Assembly: GCF_002967765.1 (NCBI RefSeq)
Contig: NZ_PUHY01000015.1
Coordinates: forward strand, 310,001-374,000
Origin: Blastopirellula marina
GTDB taxonomy: Bacteria; Planctomycetota; Planctomycetia; Pirellulales; Pirellulaceae
Length of the DNA stretch: 64,000 nt
Direction of reading: 5' to 3'
The notes beneath the pieces are model-generated. The model had not been told where the DNA came from and ran no database searches. It saw nothing but the letters and a program-made list of their open reading frames with translations. Below are positions 35,730 to 44,873 of this stretch, piece by piece (within the stretch, counting starts at the first letter, position 1; each line of letters starts with the position of its first letter). The position numbers were made by a program, and so were the translations under genes.

Positions 35730-37385
35730 TTAGCGGACACTCTCGGCCGGGTTCTGAGGCAACTCGGCTACCGATTCAGGTGAATGAATCGGCTGAGTCG
35801 GTTGGCGTGGCGAGTTTGCTGTGATCGACTCGGCGTTGGCTACACGCAATTGGATCTCTGTTGCGTATTTCGTCACCGGCTGAGCACAATGAACTTCCGG
35901 CCGCACTACGAAGCTGCCGACTTGGCGAGTGTCGATCGTGACGGTAAGTCGAATGCTTTTGCCAGGAGCAATCGTCAGCGGGTCGAACATCGCTTGTCCT
36001 AGTCCCACCTTGCCCGGGTGACCATCCACTTTTAGTGGTTCGATCCCTTCCGACATGTTGACGACAATTTGCACCAAGTCGGTTTCTTTATCACTCAAAT
36101 TGGTGACCTCGATGCCGTAATTAACCGGAGTGCCTTGGATGGCCTTCTCGTTGGGCGTGTAGACTTGAAGTTTCAATGCATCGATCGGCTGAACTGAAAT
36201 TGTCGGCTCGACGGAGGCGCTGGCGGCACTTTCCGCAGCAATCTTTTCGATGGTCTTGTTCGCTTCGGCGACGACTTCTGGTTCAGGGGCTACTGGCTTG
36301 GGTGTTGCTACCGGAAACCAGTTCAGGTTCAACGGGACGTCGGTCAACGATTGCACCAAGTCCCAATCATTCTCAGCGATCAAAATCGAGTTAGGTTCCG
36401 GGACCAATCCGTCTTCATCCTTCACTAAGGCAACGTTGCCCATCGTCAGCTTGTTGGCGTTCTCGGTCTTGGAGATCACGTTCGTTCCAGAGTCGGTGAC
36501 CTCGAATTGTCCGATGGGCATCCGCCCGGCGTACAGATCCCCCACACGCAGTCGTATCTCTTTCGCTTTCAAATCTACGGCCATCAGGACAGGACCTTGA
36601 AGGATCTTCATCGAGTCGCCCGGGGTAGGACCGTTTTCGTCGGTCCAGTCGTTGATTAACTTGAGGAAGCGAACTGGCAGTTTGTGTTCTTTCGCAACTT
36701 GTTCCAGCGACATACCCGGTAGGAACGTCATCGGTCGTTCGGCCAGGTGCTTATTCGGCGCGTAAATCACCGCCTTAGCCAGGAAGTCTCCCTTGTCTCG
36801 GATTTGCTGCATCTGTTCATCGGTGTAATTCCAACTACTGCTGACCTTGTCGATCTCTTGAAGGGCTTCTTTCCATTGGAATGCAGCTTCTAGATCGGCG
36901 ATCTTGGCGATGAAATCGTCGAAGGCGAGCACGTTGGGTGTGGCTACGGAGGACTTCGATGAGGTTTCAGGCTCAGTCAACCTCGGTGCTGGCATGTTCG
37001 CGTCCGCTGGTTCCGAAAAGCGACTGGTCTTCTTCGGTTCCAAGGGCATCTCTGCCATGACGGTGCTGGTTGAGGCTGCGTCGGCTGGCGAAGGGGCTGT
37101 AACGTCCTCGACTTCGGCCGCAGCCTCAAGCACCGGGTTTGCTACCGGTATGTTTGTTTCGGCGGTGGTTTCTGAGGTAACCACCGTGGGGGGCACTTCA
37201 ATATTGGCTTGGCTACGGTTCTCGGCTAACTCAGTAAACGCCTCCGCATTGAAGAGCGGCGCTTCCGCAACTGCCTCTTGGTCAGCAGGGGGTGAGGTGA
37301 CCATTTGATTGCGGTAAATAACGTAGCCGTTATAGGCAACGCAGACCAAGAGTCCCACGATCAAAAGATTACGAAAAACAGACAC
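35730..37385 (-). CDS. LysM / degenerate YkuD-like periplasmic protein
   Basis: A 551-residue protein anchored by an N-terminal hydrophobic helix (about 7-25). A Pro/Glu/Ala-rich linker covers to about 150. A helical part precedes a LysM-like segment (about 225-270: MTFLPGMSLEQVAKEHKLPVRFLKLIN). It continues into a YkuD-like start (LMAVDLKAKEIRLRVGDLYAGRMPIGQFEVT), but no HxxxSHGxCR-type catalytic motif follows, so transpeptidase activity is unlikely. A beta-sandwich (DUF11-like) region lies near 420-510. The C-terminal tail is Pro/Gln/Ser-rich. The start is GTG 37385. It is divergent from the vWA gene at 37602 and could share regulation. Confidence 0.75.
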   Translation of the reverse strand: MSVFRNLLIVGLLVCVAYNGYVIYRNQMVTSPPADQEAVAEAPLFNAEAFTELAENRSQANIEVPPTVVTSETTAETNIPVANPVLEAAAEVEDVTAPSPADAASTSTVMAEMPLEPKKTSRFSEPADANMPAPRLTEPETSSKSSVATPNVLAFDDFIAKIADLEAAFQWKEALQEIDKVSSSWNYTDEQMQQIRDKGDFLAKAVIYAPNKHLAERPMTFLPGMSLEQVAKEHKLPVRFLKLINDWTDENGPTPGDSMKILQGPVLMAVDLKAKEIRLRVGDLYAGRMPIGQFEVTDSGTNVISKTENANKLTMGNVALVKDEDGLVPEPNSILIAENDWDLVQSLTDVPLNLNWFPVATPKPVAPEPEVVAEANKTIEKIAAESAASASVEPTISVQPIDALKLQVYTPNEKAIQGTPVNYGIEVTNLSDKETDLVQIVVNMSEGIEPLKVDGHPGKVGLGQAMFDPLTIAPGKSIRLTVTIDTRQVGSFVVRPEVHCAQPVTKYATEIQLRVANAESITANSPRQPTQPIHSPESVAELPQNPAESVR

Positions 37386-37601
37386 GGCAAGCCTCGGCTA
37401 GGGCGAGTTGTCATTGAATAATTGCGCAAGTTAGCCGTGCTTTATCAAATCCATCCAATCCCATCCAGGCCAATAGTGTGGAATTTCCAAAGGAAACTGA
37501 TGTGATTGTGTTTTTCCGTGGCGAGATTCTCAGCCATCTTCTACTATTAATTAAGTGATTCTAGGTTGGTGCTTTACCTCTATCTGACATGACCGACGCG
37601 C

Positions 37602-39596
37602 ATGCAACGACCTGCCCAGCAAGAAGACTGGTCTCATTCCCAGGCCAAACTTATTCAATCCCTGCTAGCGGTCCGCGCCGATCAAGAGCTGCCCAAGCGC
37701 CGACTTCTGTCTTGGGATAATATCACGGGATCGGCATCCTTCCTCGTTTCTTTCTCTTTCCACTTCGCCCTGATCCTGCTGTTGGCGATGTTCACAATTG
37801 CGGAGCTTCCTACCAAGCAGGTCGAGCTTGTGGTGGTCGAGCCAGAGGACGAAGAGCGAGAACGCCCACTGGAATTCGAGCTAGACGAATCGGAGAAGAT
37901 CGCCACAGAAATGACGATCGCGAACCTTACCATCACCGAGCAAGGCATGGAAGGAATGGTTGACGCCTCGCTCAGTGCTCCTTCGCTCGAATTGCCGCCT
38001 TCAGAATACCTGGATGGACCAGAGGTCACGCTCGATGTGAATTCGTTTCTCACGAAGAACACCGAATCTTTAATTGAAGACATGCCGATTGGCTCTGTTG
38101 GTTCTGTACAAGCGGTTGTCGGTGACTATCAAGAGGCGATGGATCAGATCTCTCAGGAACTGATCTGGATGCTTTCCAAAAACAAGGTCTTGGTGATTTG
38201 GTTGTTCGACCAATCGGAAAGTATGAAAGATGATCAGGAAAAGATTCGTCGCCGGATCCATCGGATCTATGGAGAAGTCGGCTTGAGTGAACATTCGAAA
38301 GGAAATGCCCTGACCTCGGCAGTCGCTAGTTTTGGTCAAGGTTTCCAACTACATACTCGAGCGCCAACCAGCGATGCGGAAGAAATTGATCAAGCAATCG
38401 CTGAGGTTCCGGTCGATCCATCGGGGGAAGAAATGTTCTGCTCAGCCGTCGGCGAAGCGTTGACTTTGCACCGGCGATATTCCAAGACCGCCGATCGGAA
38501 GATCGCTTTGATTGTGGTCACCGACGAAAGCGGCAACACCAAGGACAACGAAGGTCGCTTGGAAAAAGCCATTTCGGTCGCCCAGGCCACCGAGGCCCGC
38601 GTGTATGTCCTGGGACGTGAAGCCGTGTTTGGTTATCCTTATGCCCACGTTCGCTGGGTTCATCCCGAAACCGGTAGCACCCATTTGTTACCGGTCGATC
38701 GTGGTCCCGAAGCGGCTTTAGTGGAACAACTACAGACCGACGGTTTCGGCAAGCGAACCGACGCGATGGCGAGTGGCTTCGGTCCCTACGAACAGGTCCG
38801 CATGGCCAAGGAAACGGGTGGGATCTTCTTTATGCTTCCGGGCGAGGAGTCGAACATCAACCAGTCGATCGATCGTCGCTATGAAGCAAAGCTGATGGAA
38901 CGCTACCGCCCTGACCTTCGCTCCCGCTTGGAGCAACTGACGGATGTCAAGAACGATCCACTTAAGACATTGGTCACTAAGATCATCTACGATCTGAATC
39001 CGTACCAAGAGAGTGTGTCAGATGTGATTGAGATTCAGCAGAGCTTTAGTGGTGATCCAAAGCGGTTCGCGCAAGATGTTCGAAAGCAGCAAGCGAAGAT
39101 GATCACCTACATCAACTATTTGGATCGAGCTATTGAAGTTGCGGAAAAGAACCGAAACCTGCGGGACGAGTCGACCTCGGTGCGATGGGTGGCGAATTAT
39201 GATCTACTGTATGGCCAGCTATTAGCCTACCGAGCTCGCGCGTTTGAATATGGTGCGTACCTGACGAACTTTCTACAGAACCCACCGAAATTACCGTCTC
39301 AACCGTCGTACATGGAATTTCGTGGTTGGCGGCTCGGGACGAGTAACGAACTGGCATCTGCCGAGAAAACGGAAGCAGATATCGCACTTTCGCAAGAGAT
39401 ACTAAAGCAAGTGATCGACGACCATGCCGGAACCCCTTGGGCAACGCGGGCGAGTTGGGAGATTCGCCGTGGATTTGGGGTGAAGCTTGAACCGACGTTC
39501 GTCGATACGCGTCGAATTAATCGGCCACGACCTGCTCCGGCGATGCAAATGCCGAATGCCCCGCCACCTATGCCGGTACGAATCCCTAAGCTGTAG
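37602..39596 (+). CDS. Membrane-anchored vWA-domain protein
   Basis: A 664-residue protein. One transmembrane helix (about 45-68) is followed by an acidic stretch (EPEDEERERPLEFEL). A von Willebrand factor A domain covers about 195-390, with the metal-ion-dependent adhesion site start FDQSESMKDD and a later GEEMFCSAVGEALTLHRRY, then IALIVVTDESGNTKDNEG. The C-terminal helical half (about 430-640) ends with a Pro-rich tail. vWA domains bind partners through a metal ion. It could scaffold envelope proteins, possibly with the divergent LysM protein upstream (216-bp gap), but that is inference. It abuts the molybdenum hydroxylase operon, which runs on the opposite strand, by 4 bp. Confidence 0.85.
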   Translation: MQRPAQQEDWSHSQAKLIQSLLAVRADQELPKRRLLSWDNITGSASFLVSFSFHFALILLLAMFTIAELPTKQVELVVVEPEDEERERPLEFELDESEKIATEMTIANLTITEQGMEGMVDASLSAPSLELPPSEYLDGPEVTLDVNSFLTKNTESLIEDMPIGSVGSVQAVVGDYQEAMDQISQELIWMLSKNKVLVIWLFDQSESMKDDQEKIRRRIHRIYGEVGLSEHSKGNALTSAVASFGQGFQLHTRAPTSDAEEIDQAIAEVPVDPSGEEMFCSAVGEALTLHRRYSKTADRKIALIVVTDESGNTKDNEGRLEKAISVAQATEARVYVLGREAVFGYPYAHVRWVHPETGSTHLLPVDRGPEAALVEQLQTDGFGKRTDAMASGFGPYEQVRMAKETGGIFFMLPGEESNINQSIDRRYEAKLMERYRPDLRSRLEQLTDVKNDPLKTLVTKIIYDLNPYQESVSDVIEIQQSFSGDPKRFAQDVRKQQAKMITYINYLDRAIEVAEKNRNLRDESTSVRWVANYDLLYGQLLAYRARAFEYGAYLTNFLQNPPKLPSQPSYMEFRGWRLGTSNELASAEKTEADIALSQEILKQVIDDHAGTPWATRASWEIRRGFGVKLEPTFVDTRRINRPRPAPAMQMPNAPPPMPVRIPKL

Positions 39597-39599
39597 TTT

Positions 39600-41876
39600 C
39601 TATTTTTCGTGCAGCGAGATCGCCTTCCAAAGTTTCGGAGGTGACATCGGAAGCTCGGTCATTCGTACTCCACAGGCGTGATAAATAGCGGAAGCAAGCG
39701 TCGCTGGAGGCGCGACAATCGGCGTTTCTCCCACGCCGCGGACTCCGTAAGGGTGATCTGGATTGGGAACCTCGACAATAATCGTATCGATCATCGGTAG
39801 GTCGTAGCACGTAGGGACTCGGTAATCGAGAAGCGACGCGTTAGCGACGGTGTGATCGTTTCGATAGAAGTACTCTTCATTCAGCGCCCACCCGATTCCT
39901 TGGGCGACACCCCCTTGCAGTTGTCCTTCGACATAGCTGGGGTGGATTGCCTTGCCTGCATCCTGAATTGCAGTGTATCGCAAGACGCGAACTTTGCCAG
40001 TTTCGGGATCGACCTCAACGTCGCAGATATGCACACCGAAGCCGTTGGTTGAGACATCCTTAGAAATGGATGCCCGACCTACGACCGGTTCGCCCGTCTC
40101 GGGCAACTGTTCGGCGAGTTGACGGAAAGTCAGGGAGTGACCCTTATGCGAGAAGGTCCCTTGATGAAATTGCACGGCGTCAGCGTCGCATTCCCACAGC
40201 ACTGCAGCTCGCTGGCAAAGTTGTTTCTTGAGGTCGAGCCCTACCTCGTATGCGGCCAATCCAGTGGCAAACGTCGTGCGACTTCCACCCGTGACATCGG
40301 TGTAACCAACACTGTCAGTATCGACCACTTTGGGGTGAACGTCTTCTGCGGCGATGCCCAACGTTTCCGCCAATTGCATCGCAATTGAAGTTCGCGTCCC
40401 GCCGATATCGGTGGATCCCTCGAGCAGGTTCACCGTGCCGTCGTTATTGACGGTGGCCGACACACTCGACTTTAGACCAATGTTGAACCAGAAGCCTGCC
40501 GCGATACCACGTCCGCGATTCGCACCTTCTAGCGGCGTATTCCAATGATCGCTGTTCTTGGCGGCCTCCAGGCATTCGACCAAGCCAACTCTTGGGAGAA
40601 CGGGGCCATCAACACGACGTGTTCCTTCCTTCGCGGCATTCAACAGGCGAAGTTCGAGAGGGCAAATGCCTAGCGTATCGGCGAGTTCGTTCATGACCGA
40701 TTCGAATGCGAATGCGGCCTGAGTTGCGCCGGGAGCACGATACGCTTGGGTATGCGGCTTGTTGAGACAAACGTCGTAACCATGAACGCGAGCATTGGGA
40801 AGTTCAACGCAGCTAAACAAGCACATGCATCCGGGGCCAATGACACCGCCTGGGTAAGCTCCCGCATCATAAGCGAGATGAGCATCGCCAGCGACAAGCT
40901 TGCCATCCTTCGTAGCGCCAACTTTGACTCGCATAAACGAAGCCGGGGTCGGGCCGGTTGCCTCGAATACCTCGTCTCGCTGCATGACCATCTTTACTGA
41001 CCGTCCACATTTTCGACTAAGGATCGCAGCAATCGGTTCGAGGTAAACCGAAATCTTACCCCCGAATCCGCCGCCAATTTCGCATGGGGTTACGGTCACG
41101 CTTGATATCGGAATTTGCAGCAGTTCCGCGACTTGTTGGCGACAGGTGAATGCTCCCTGGGTAGACGTCCAGATCTTCAGCTTGCCATCCTCGTTCCAAA
41201 GGGCGACCGAGTTATGAGGCTCGATGTAACCTTGGTGCACCGTCGCTGTTTTGAATTCTCGTTCGATCACGACGTCGGCCGAAGCGAACGCTTTTTCAAC
41301 GTCGCCTGTTTCAAACTCCAGGTGCAAGGCAATGTTGGTTGGCTTGTCCCCTTTCTGGCCGAGGTAATCAGTTCGAAGGTCGTCATGGAGGATCGGTGCA
41401 TCGTCTCGCATCGCTTCCTGGACATCGATCACCGAGGGTAAGACTTCATACTCAACCTGGATCAATGCCAATGCTTCTTCGGCAACGTGCACATTCCGTG
41501 CGGCAACGGCGGCGACTGGGTGCCCTTTATAAAGAACTTTGTCCAAAGCCATACAGTTAGCGCCGAGGTCGGCCAAGTTGATCGCGCCTTCACCCAAATT
41601 GGCAATCTTATCTTTCAGATCGGGCCAATCTTTGCCGGTCATCACCGCGAAAACGCCGTCAATCTGTTCGGCCGCTGCTGTATCGATGGAAACGATTCTG
41701 GCGTGCGGATGTGGGCTTCGCAAAATCTTTCCGTGAAGCATGTCAGGAAAGTGAACATCGTTGGTGTAGATCGCGCGACCGGTCACCTTATCGGTTCCAT
41801 CGTGACGGATGGGCCGTGTTCCCAGCACTTGGTACTTCTTGTCGCTGTAGGAAATGGGAGATCCGTTCATCTTCAT
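39600..41876 (-). CDS. Molybdenum hydroxylase large subunit (xanthine dehydrogenase family, molybdopterin-binding)
   Basis: The catalytic Moco subunit, about 758 residues (start ATG 41876, with AGGA upstream, 5 bp after the 2Fe-2S gene). Typical blocks are present: GTRPIRHDGTDKVTGRAIYTNDVHFPDMLHGKILRSPHPHARI (N-terminal domain), GGGFGGKISVYLEPIAAILSRKCGR, the Moco loop AYRAPGATQAAFAFE, and near the C-terminus GVRGVGETPIVAPPATLASAIY, which includes the conserved catalytic Glu. The AYRAPG loop is unlike the CoxL AYRCSFR loop, so this is not a form I CO dehydrogenase. Likely substrates are purines, nicotinate-like heterocycles or aldehydes; the choice is open. Third gene of the operon. Confidence 0.92.
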   Translation of the reverse strand: MKMNGSPISYSDKKYQVLGTRPIRHDGTDKVTGRAIYTNDVHFPDMLHGKILRSPHPHARIVSIDTAAAEQIDGVFAVMTGKDWPDLKDKIANLGEGAINLADLGANCMALDKVLYKGHPVAAVAARNVHVAEEALALIQVEYEVLPSVIDVQEAMRDDAPILHDDLRTDYLGQKGDKPTNIALHLEFETGDVEKAFASADVVIEREFKTATVHQGYIEPHNSVALWNEDGKLKIWTSTQGAFTCRQQVAELLQIPISSVTVTPCEIGGGFGGKISVYLEPIAAILSRKCGRSVKMVMQRDEVFEATGPTPASFMRVKVGATKDGKLVAGDAHLAYDAGAYPGGVIGPGCMCLFSCVELPNARVHGYDVCLNKPHTQAYRAPGATQAAFAFESVMNELADTLGICPLELRLLNAAKEGTRRVDGPVLPRVGLVECLEAAKNSDHWNTPLEGANRGRGIAAGFWFNIGLKSSVSATVNNDGTVNLLEGSTDIGGTRTSIAMQLAETLGIAAEDVHPKVVDTDSVGYTDVTGGSRTTFATGLAAYEVGLDLKKQLCQRAAVLWECDADAVQFHQGTFSHKGHSLTFRQLAEQLPETGEPVVGRASISKDVSTNGFGVHICDVEVDPETGKVRVLRYTAIQDAGKAIHPSYVEGQLQGGVAQGIGWALNEEYFYRNDHTVANASLLDYRVPTCYDLPMIDTIIVEVPNPDHPYGVRGVGETPIVAPPATLASAIYHACGVRMTELPMSPPKLWKAISLHEK

Positions 41877-41881
41877 GATTC

Positions 41882-42424
41882 CTATTGCTGCTGCTGTGCT
41901 TGTTGCTGGGGCGATGGTGTTGCCACAACTGTCCCATCGGCTTGAATTCTCTTGGCGGCCGCTTGAACGGCACGAACGATTTTGTCGTAGCCTGTGCAGC
42001 GGCATAAGTTACCCGCCAAAGCGAAGCGAATTTCTTCTTCGCTCGGGTTCGGCTTTTTATCAAGCAACGCTTTCGCCGCCACGATAAAACCAGGCGTACA
42101 AATTCCGCATTGCAACGCGGCTCCTTCGAGGAAACATTGCTGAATCGGATGCAAGTGTCCTTGCTGGGCGATGCCTTCGATGGTTGTCAACTCGCGATCG
42201 GCTATTTCGACCGCGAGAACGATGCAGCTATTTACTGGCTCGCCATCGAGCAGCACCGTACACGCTCCGCAGTTCCCGTTATTGCAGCCTTCTTTGGCAC
42301 CAGTTAACTGCAGAACGTCACGCAACACTTCCAGTAGACTTTGGCGCGGTTCACATAGAAAGTCATATGACTGACCGTTGATGGTGGTCGAAATAGCTGT
42401 TTTCGCTGGGGGCTTGCCTGGCAT
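41882..42424 (-). CDS. Molybdenum hydroxylase (2Fe-2S) subunit
   Basis: The small iron-sulfur subunit, about 180 residues. Cys motif 1 is CNNGNCGACTVLLDG (plant-ferredoxin-type cluster), and Cys motif 2 is CGICTPG with CRCTGY (the second cluster). Order, spacing and length match the XDH-family small subunit. A Gln-rich tail (PQQQAQQQQ) closes it. An upstream in-frame TTG at 42451 would give nine more residues and sits 4 bp after the FAD gene stop; ATG 42424 is used, but the start is not settled. It passes electrons between the Moco and FAD subunits. Middle gene of the operon. Confidence 0.92.
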   Translation of the reverse strand: MPGKPPAKTAISTTINGQSYDFLCEPRQSLLEVLRDVLQLTGAKEGCNNGNCGACTVLLDGEPVNSCIVLAVEIADRELTTIEGIAQQGHLHPIQQCFLEGAALQCGICTPGFIVAAKALLDKKPNPSEEEIRFALAGNLCRCTGYDKIVRAVQAAAKRIQADGTVVATPSPQQQAQQQQ

Positions 42425-42455
42425 GCGGAGAACTTTCGAGCTTGGCTGCAAATTC

Positions 42456-43346
42456 TTAATGGGGATGGGCGACGATCACTTCGCCAGCCGCGCGACGCAA
42501 GGCAGTTTGCAGCGTGCGTTTCACCATCACGTAGGCTAATTGCTGACGGAATTCGATCGTGCCTCGCATGTCGTCAATCGGATGAGCATAAGTCGCAGCT
42601 TTTCTGGCTGCGGCTTCGATCGCCTCCTCGTTCGGCAATTTACTCATGAGCATGGCGGAGGCTTCGTCGGCTAATATTGCTGTCGGACCCACGGCACCTA
42701 AAGCGATTCGTGCTTCCGCGACCGTCCCATCCTTACCTAGTTCGACGTACGATGCCGCATTGGCGACAGCGATGTCCATTTCGTACCGCGGAATGAAACG
42801 CTGATACGCTGAGCCTGATTGGTTACCAGCCGGCGGAATGTAGATGGCGATCAAGAGTCCTTTGCCATGCATCACGTTTTTACCAGGACCGGTACAAAAC
42901 TGACTCACAGGCAATTCTTGCACACCGTCCGAAGTGGCAAACTTTACCGTTGCCCCCAGTGCCAACAGCGCCGGAACGGAGTCAGCCGCAGGCGAACTAT
43001 TGCAAAGGTTGCCACCAATGGTTGCTCGGGATTGGATTTGCCAACCGCCGATAATCTGAGTCGCATCACGGAGGGCCGTGTAAGATTCGGTCGCGGGACT
43101 GTTAAGAAACTGATTGCAGGTGACTGCCGCACCAAGAACTAATCCATTGGCGCCATCCATGCTCAGCTCGTTCAATTCGCTGATGTGCTTTACATCGATG
43201 ACTTGGCTGGCATGCCGCAGATTTTCGCGAAGTTGAACGAGTATATCGGTTCCGCCGGCGAGGAAGACTGCGTTGCCGTCGCCAGAGGCTAACAATTGGG
43301 TCGCTTCCGGGACCGAGCGGGGCGCATGGTACGTGAACGATTGCAC
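42456..43346 (-). CDS. Molybdenum hydroxylase FAD-binding subunit
   Basis: A 296-residue FAD subunit (CoxM/XdhB type). The FAD-binding motif region has VFLAGGTDILVQLRENLRHASQVIDVKHISELNEL near 28-62. TYTALRDATQIIGGWQIQSRATIGGNLCNSSPAADSVPALLALGATV holds the family GGNxxxxSPAxD block (about 93-135). CO_deh_flav_C covers the rest, ending RTLQTALRRAAGE. The start is GTG 43346. It is first in the operon with the two genes downstream; no maturation chaperone (XdhC/CoxD-type) is adjacent. Confidence 0.92.
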   Translation of the reverse strand: MQSFTYHAPRSVPEATQLLASGDGNAVFLAGGTDILVQLRENLRHASQVIDVKHISELNELSMDGANGLVLGAAVTCNQFLNSPATESYTALRDATQIIGGWQIQSRATIGGNLCNSSPAADSVPALLALGATVKFATSDGVQELPVSQFCTGPGKNVMHGKGLLIAIYIPPAGNQSGSAYQRFIPRYEMDIAVANAASYVELGKDGTVAEARIALGAVGPTAILADEASAMLMSKLPNEEAIEAAARKAATYAHPIDDMRGTIEFRQQLAYVMVKRTLQTALRRAAGEVIVAHPH

Positions 43347-43489
43347 GCGAACTCCGTTTCATGAACTTGGGGCATTAGCTGGACGGCGCGTGAAATTAAA
43401 CGCCAGAGGAGATGCTGCGATGTCCTCAATATCAAGAGTTGGCAGGGCAGTGTCAAGCAAAGCCAGTCGCGGAAGAACTAGGCGGAAGT

Positions 43490-44107
43490 CTATTCGTCGT
43501 CATTGATCAGAAAACGAGCGGACGCAAGCCCATAGCGTTTTTGATTTTCTTCTTCCCGCGTGAGTCTTGGATCACTTCCTGGTGATGCCTCTGCTGGAAG
43601 TTCCGCATAGGTCGCATTCGCGGTCGAGACACCTTCGGGTGGTTGATAACGCTCGGCAAAATATTCTTCCGAACAGGGGACGGGATCGCTCTTGGCGATT
43701 CCCAGAAACGCGGCGGTATCCAAAATCGAACCTGCAATAAAACGTCCCGGACCCAGCAAGCCATGCCAGAAAAGTAGTGTGCGATTCCAGTTATCGGAGT
43801 AATGAAATGGATCGTTAATGAGACCACCCATCCAGCCGAGGTTGTCCGTATCGGGGCTGGGGATAAAGAAGAAGGCAATCCCTACGTAAAGCATGACAAT
43901 CCCGGACGAGACCGCCACACTTTGCCAGCCATACAAGGGAAGAAAATGGAATGGCACCCAGAAGAGACCGGCGGTCATCATCGTTGCGGCAAACAACTTA
44001 AAGCAGACCACGCCAGGGCTCGTTTGAGCGATATGTTCGGTATTGAGATCGACACTTCCGATCGGTTTCGGATCGTATTGCTCGCACCAATATTCATACA
44101 AGCTCAT
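43490..44107 (-). CDS. Hypothetical membrane protein
   Basis: A 205-residue protein with two hydrophobic segments (about 35-60 and 65-90), a short extracytoplasmic loop, an amphipathic region LLFWHGLLGPGRFIAGSIL near 118-135, and a charged cytoplasmic-type tail (LTREEENQKRYGLASARFLINDDE). No motif is recognised. The start is placed at ATG 44107 (MSLYEYWCEQYDPK); an upstream ATG at 44128 is possible. It lies 143 bp upstream of the hydroxylase operon on the same strand, so it could share its promoter, but nothing links the functions. Confidence 0.65.
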   Translation of the reverse strand: MSLYEYWCEQYDPKPIGSVDLNTEHIAQTSPGVVCFKLFAATMMTAGLFWVPFHFLPLYGWQSVAVSSGIVMLYVGIAFFFIPSPDTDNLGWMGGLINDPFHYSDNWNRTLLFWHGLLGPGRFIAGSILDTAAFLGIAKSDPVPCSEEYFAERYQPPEGVSTANATYAELPAEASPGSDPRLTREEENQKRYGLASARFLINDDE

Positions 44108-44339
44108 TTCCACATCACTCCCACGCAATCGCCAGACTTTTCTAAAGCCTATGCCACAATTGCCGGTTGTGTGCAGCGGAACAAATGTTGAGAGAAAGTC
44201 TCAATAGTTTACTAGTGAATTTTTATTGAGGGGGGAGCGAAATCTAGTTAGCGGACGACTACGATAGACACCAATGCGCGGAATCTGACGATTCCGCAGA
44301 TTGCCTGTTTTCCTGCCTATTGTTGGAGAGAAATTGGTT

Positions 44340-44711
44340 ATGAAGAAGTCTCTGCTCGTTGCGACCGGGCTGCTTTCCGTTGCTTTGCTATGCGGTGTTG
44401 TCATGGCAGATAAAGGGGAAGACTCGAAGTACAGCACCGAAGATATTATGAAGAAAGCCTTCAAGGGGAAAGATGCTCTCCTCGGTAAGGTCGTCAAGGG
44501 TGAAGCAGACGAGAAAGAATCGAAGCTCTTCCTAGAGATGGTCGAATCGCTCGGTAAGAACGAACCGCACAAAGGAAGCGAAGAGAGCTGGAAGGAAAAG
44601 ACTTCCGCCCTACTCGCCGCTGCTAAAGCGACCGTCGAAAAGAAGGAAGGCGCTGCGGAAAAGCTAAAAAAGGCAGCCAATTGCAAGGCTTGCCACGACG
44701 AACATAAATAA
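44340..44711 (+). CDS. Secreted cytochrome c'-like protein
   Basis: A 123-residue protein with a signal peptide (KKSLLVATGLLSVALLCGVVMA). The mature part is Lys/Glu-rich and helical; a single CxxCH heme c motif (NCKACHDEHK) lies at the very C-terminus. A four-helix bundle with a C-terminal heme is the pattern of cytochrome c', whose members bind NO or CO, although identity is very low by eye. ATG 44340 is chosen because GGAGAG lies 12-17 bases upstream and the signal peptide starts at once. It is followed by a strong terminator, so it is monocistronic. Periplasmic heme protein; partner unknown. Confidence 0.8.
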   Translation: MKKSLLVATGLLSVALLCGVVMADKGEDSKYSTEDIMKKAFKGKDALLGKVVKGEADEKESKLFLEMVESLGKNEPHKGSEESWKEKTSALLAAAKATVEKKEGAAEKLKKAANCKACHDEHK

Positions 44712-44741
44712 GCAAACGATTACAAATTGTTTGAGAATTTG

Positions 44742-44778
44742 AAAAAGGCTCCCGGCCTTCTTGGCGGGGAGCCTTTTT
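44742..44778 (+). terminator. Rho-independent terminator after the cytochrome gene
   Basis: A perfect 12-bp stem (AAAAAGGCTCCC at 44742-44753 and GGGAGCCTTTTT at 44767-44778) that ends in a T run, 31 bp after the stop. Confidence 0.9.
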
Positions 44779-44873
44779 GTGTTGGTTGCCAATTTGAGCG
44801 TCGTCCGGTAGCCTAAAAGGTTTGTGTGCCGCCCATTATTGTGGGCAATCTCCCCCTTAAGGAATCGCCATCC

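Noticed and set aside
35730-37385. Active L,D-transpeptidase
   Set aside because: The YkuD-like start is present but the HxxxSHGxCR-type catalytic segment with Cys is missing.
39600-41876. Form I carbon monoxide dehydrogenase large subunit
   Set aside because: The active-site loop reads AYRAPG, not the AYRCSFR signature that defines form I CoxL.
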